A stretch of 64,000 nucleotides of DNA from Agrypnia vestita (lineage: Eukaryota; Arthropoda; Insecta; Trichoptera; Phryganeidae). Below, one piece after another: positions 64,000 through 64,000 of the stretch. The stretch lies in contig JADDOH010010844.1 in assembly GCA_016648135.1 (NCBI GenBank), forward strand, positions 21,523-85,522. Reading direction: 5' to 3'. The notes under the pieces were generated by a model that saw only the letters and a list, made by a program, of their open reading frames with translations, did not search any database and was not told where the DNA came from. Each line of letters opens with the position of its first letter. Positions within the stretch are counted from its first letter, which is position 1. A program made the position numbers and the translations under genes.

Positions 64000-64000
64000 T

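Overview
This window is insect nuclear DNA: AT-rich, intron-rich and dominated by transposable elements. No order-level marker is decisive. The host genes, all split by introns, are a CYP3-clan cytochrome P450, a Sec62/Trp1 translocon subunit, the last exon of the trifunctional purine enzyme GART and a doubtful MBF2-like exon. The mobile elements (mariner, hAT, PIF/Harbinger, Tc1-like, pogo/Tigger, RTE and CR1/Jockey LINEs) are typical of insects.

Left part (1-8 kb): the first four exons of a P450 lie on the minus strand (7670 down to 2635), with LINE scraps, an LTR fragment and small Harbinger MITEs in the introns. The second half of the gene, including the haem-binding loop, is not in the window. 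A foldback-like element with inverted arrays of a ~52-bp repeat sits at 1640-2361.

Transposon belt (8-21 kb): the centrepiece is a 4.56-kb hAT-type insertion (11220-15782, perfect 8-bp target duplication). It contains a Harbinger MITE that was hit twice, at mirror-image TA sites, by the same 1.3-kb Tc1-like element, and each of those copies carries the same two further MITEs. Next come a cecropia-type mariner, another hAT element, an unassigned GC-rich coding-like segment and a decayed IS630/Tc1-superfamily transposase.

Central part (21-47 kb): a complete Sec62 gene on the plus strand, eight exons that join in frame to 379 codons. Introns 2, 5 and 6 hold LINE, Tigger, hAT and mariner copies, a tRNA-Arg-like sequence with a broken acceptor stem, and a GC-rich palindrome cluster. 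The protein is the membrane subunit that assists post-translational import into the ER; its C-terminus keeps a possible LC3-interacting motif.

Right part (47-64 kb): a 5'-truncated CR1/Jockey-type LINE whose RT box reads FADN, split in its 3' UTR by a Harbinger element; a possible MBF2-like exon; a third cecropia mariner; two more LINE fragments; a long foldback hairpin; the terminal GART exon on the minus strand; and, at the edge, a tyrosine-recombinase C-terminus beside a perfect 59-bp inverted repeat, which suggests the end of a DIRS/Ngaro- or Crypton-like element.

The host genes are not functionally linked to each other; they share a transposon-rich neighbourhood. All calls rest on reading the sequence and on remembered family patterns; no database search was possible.
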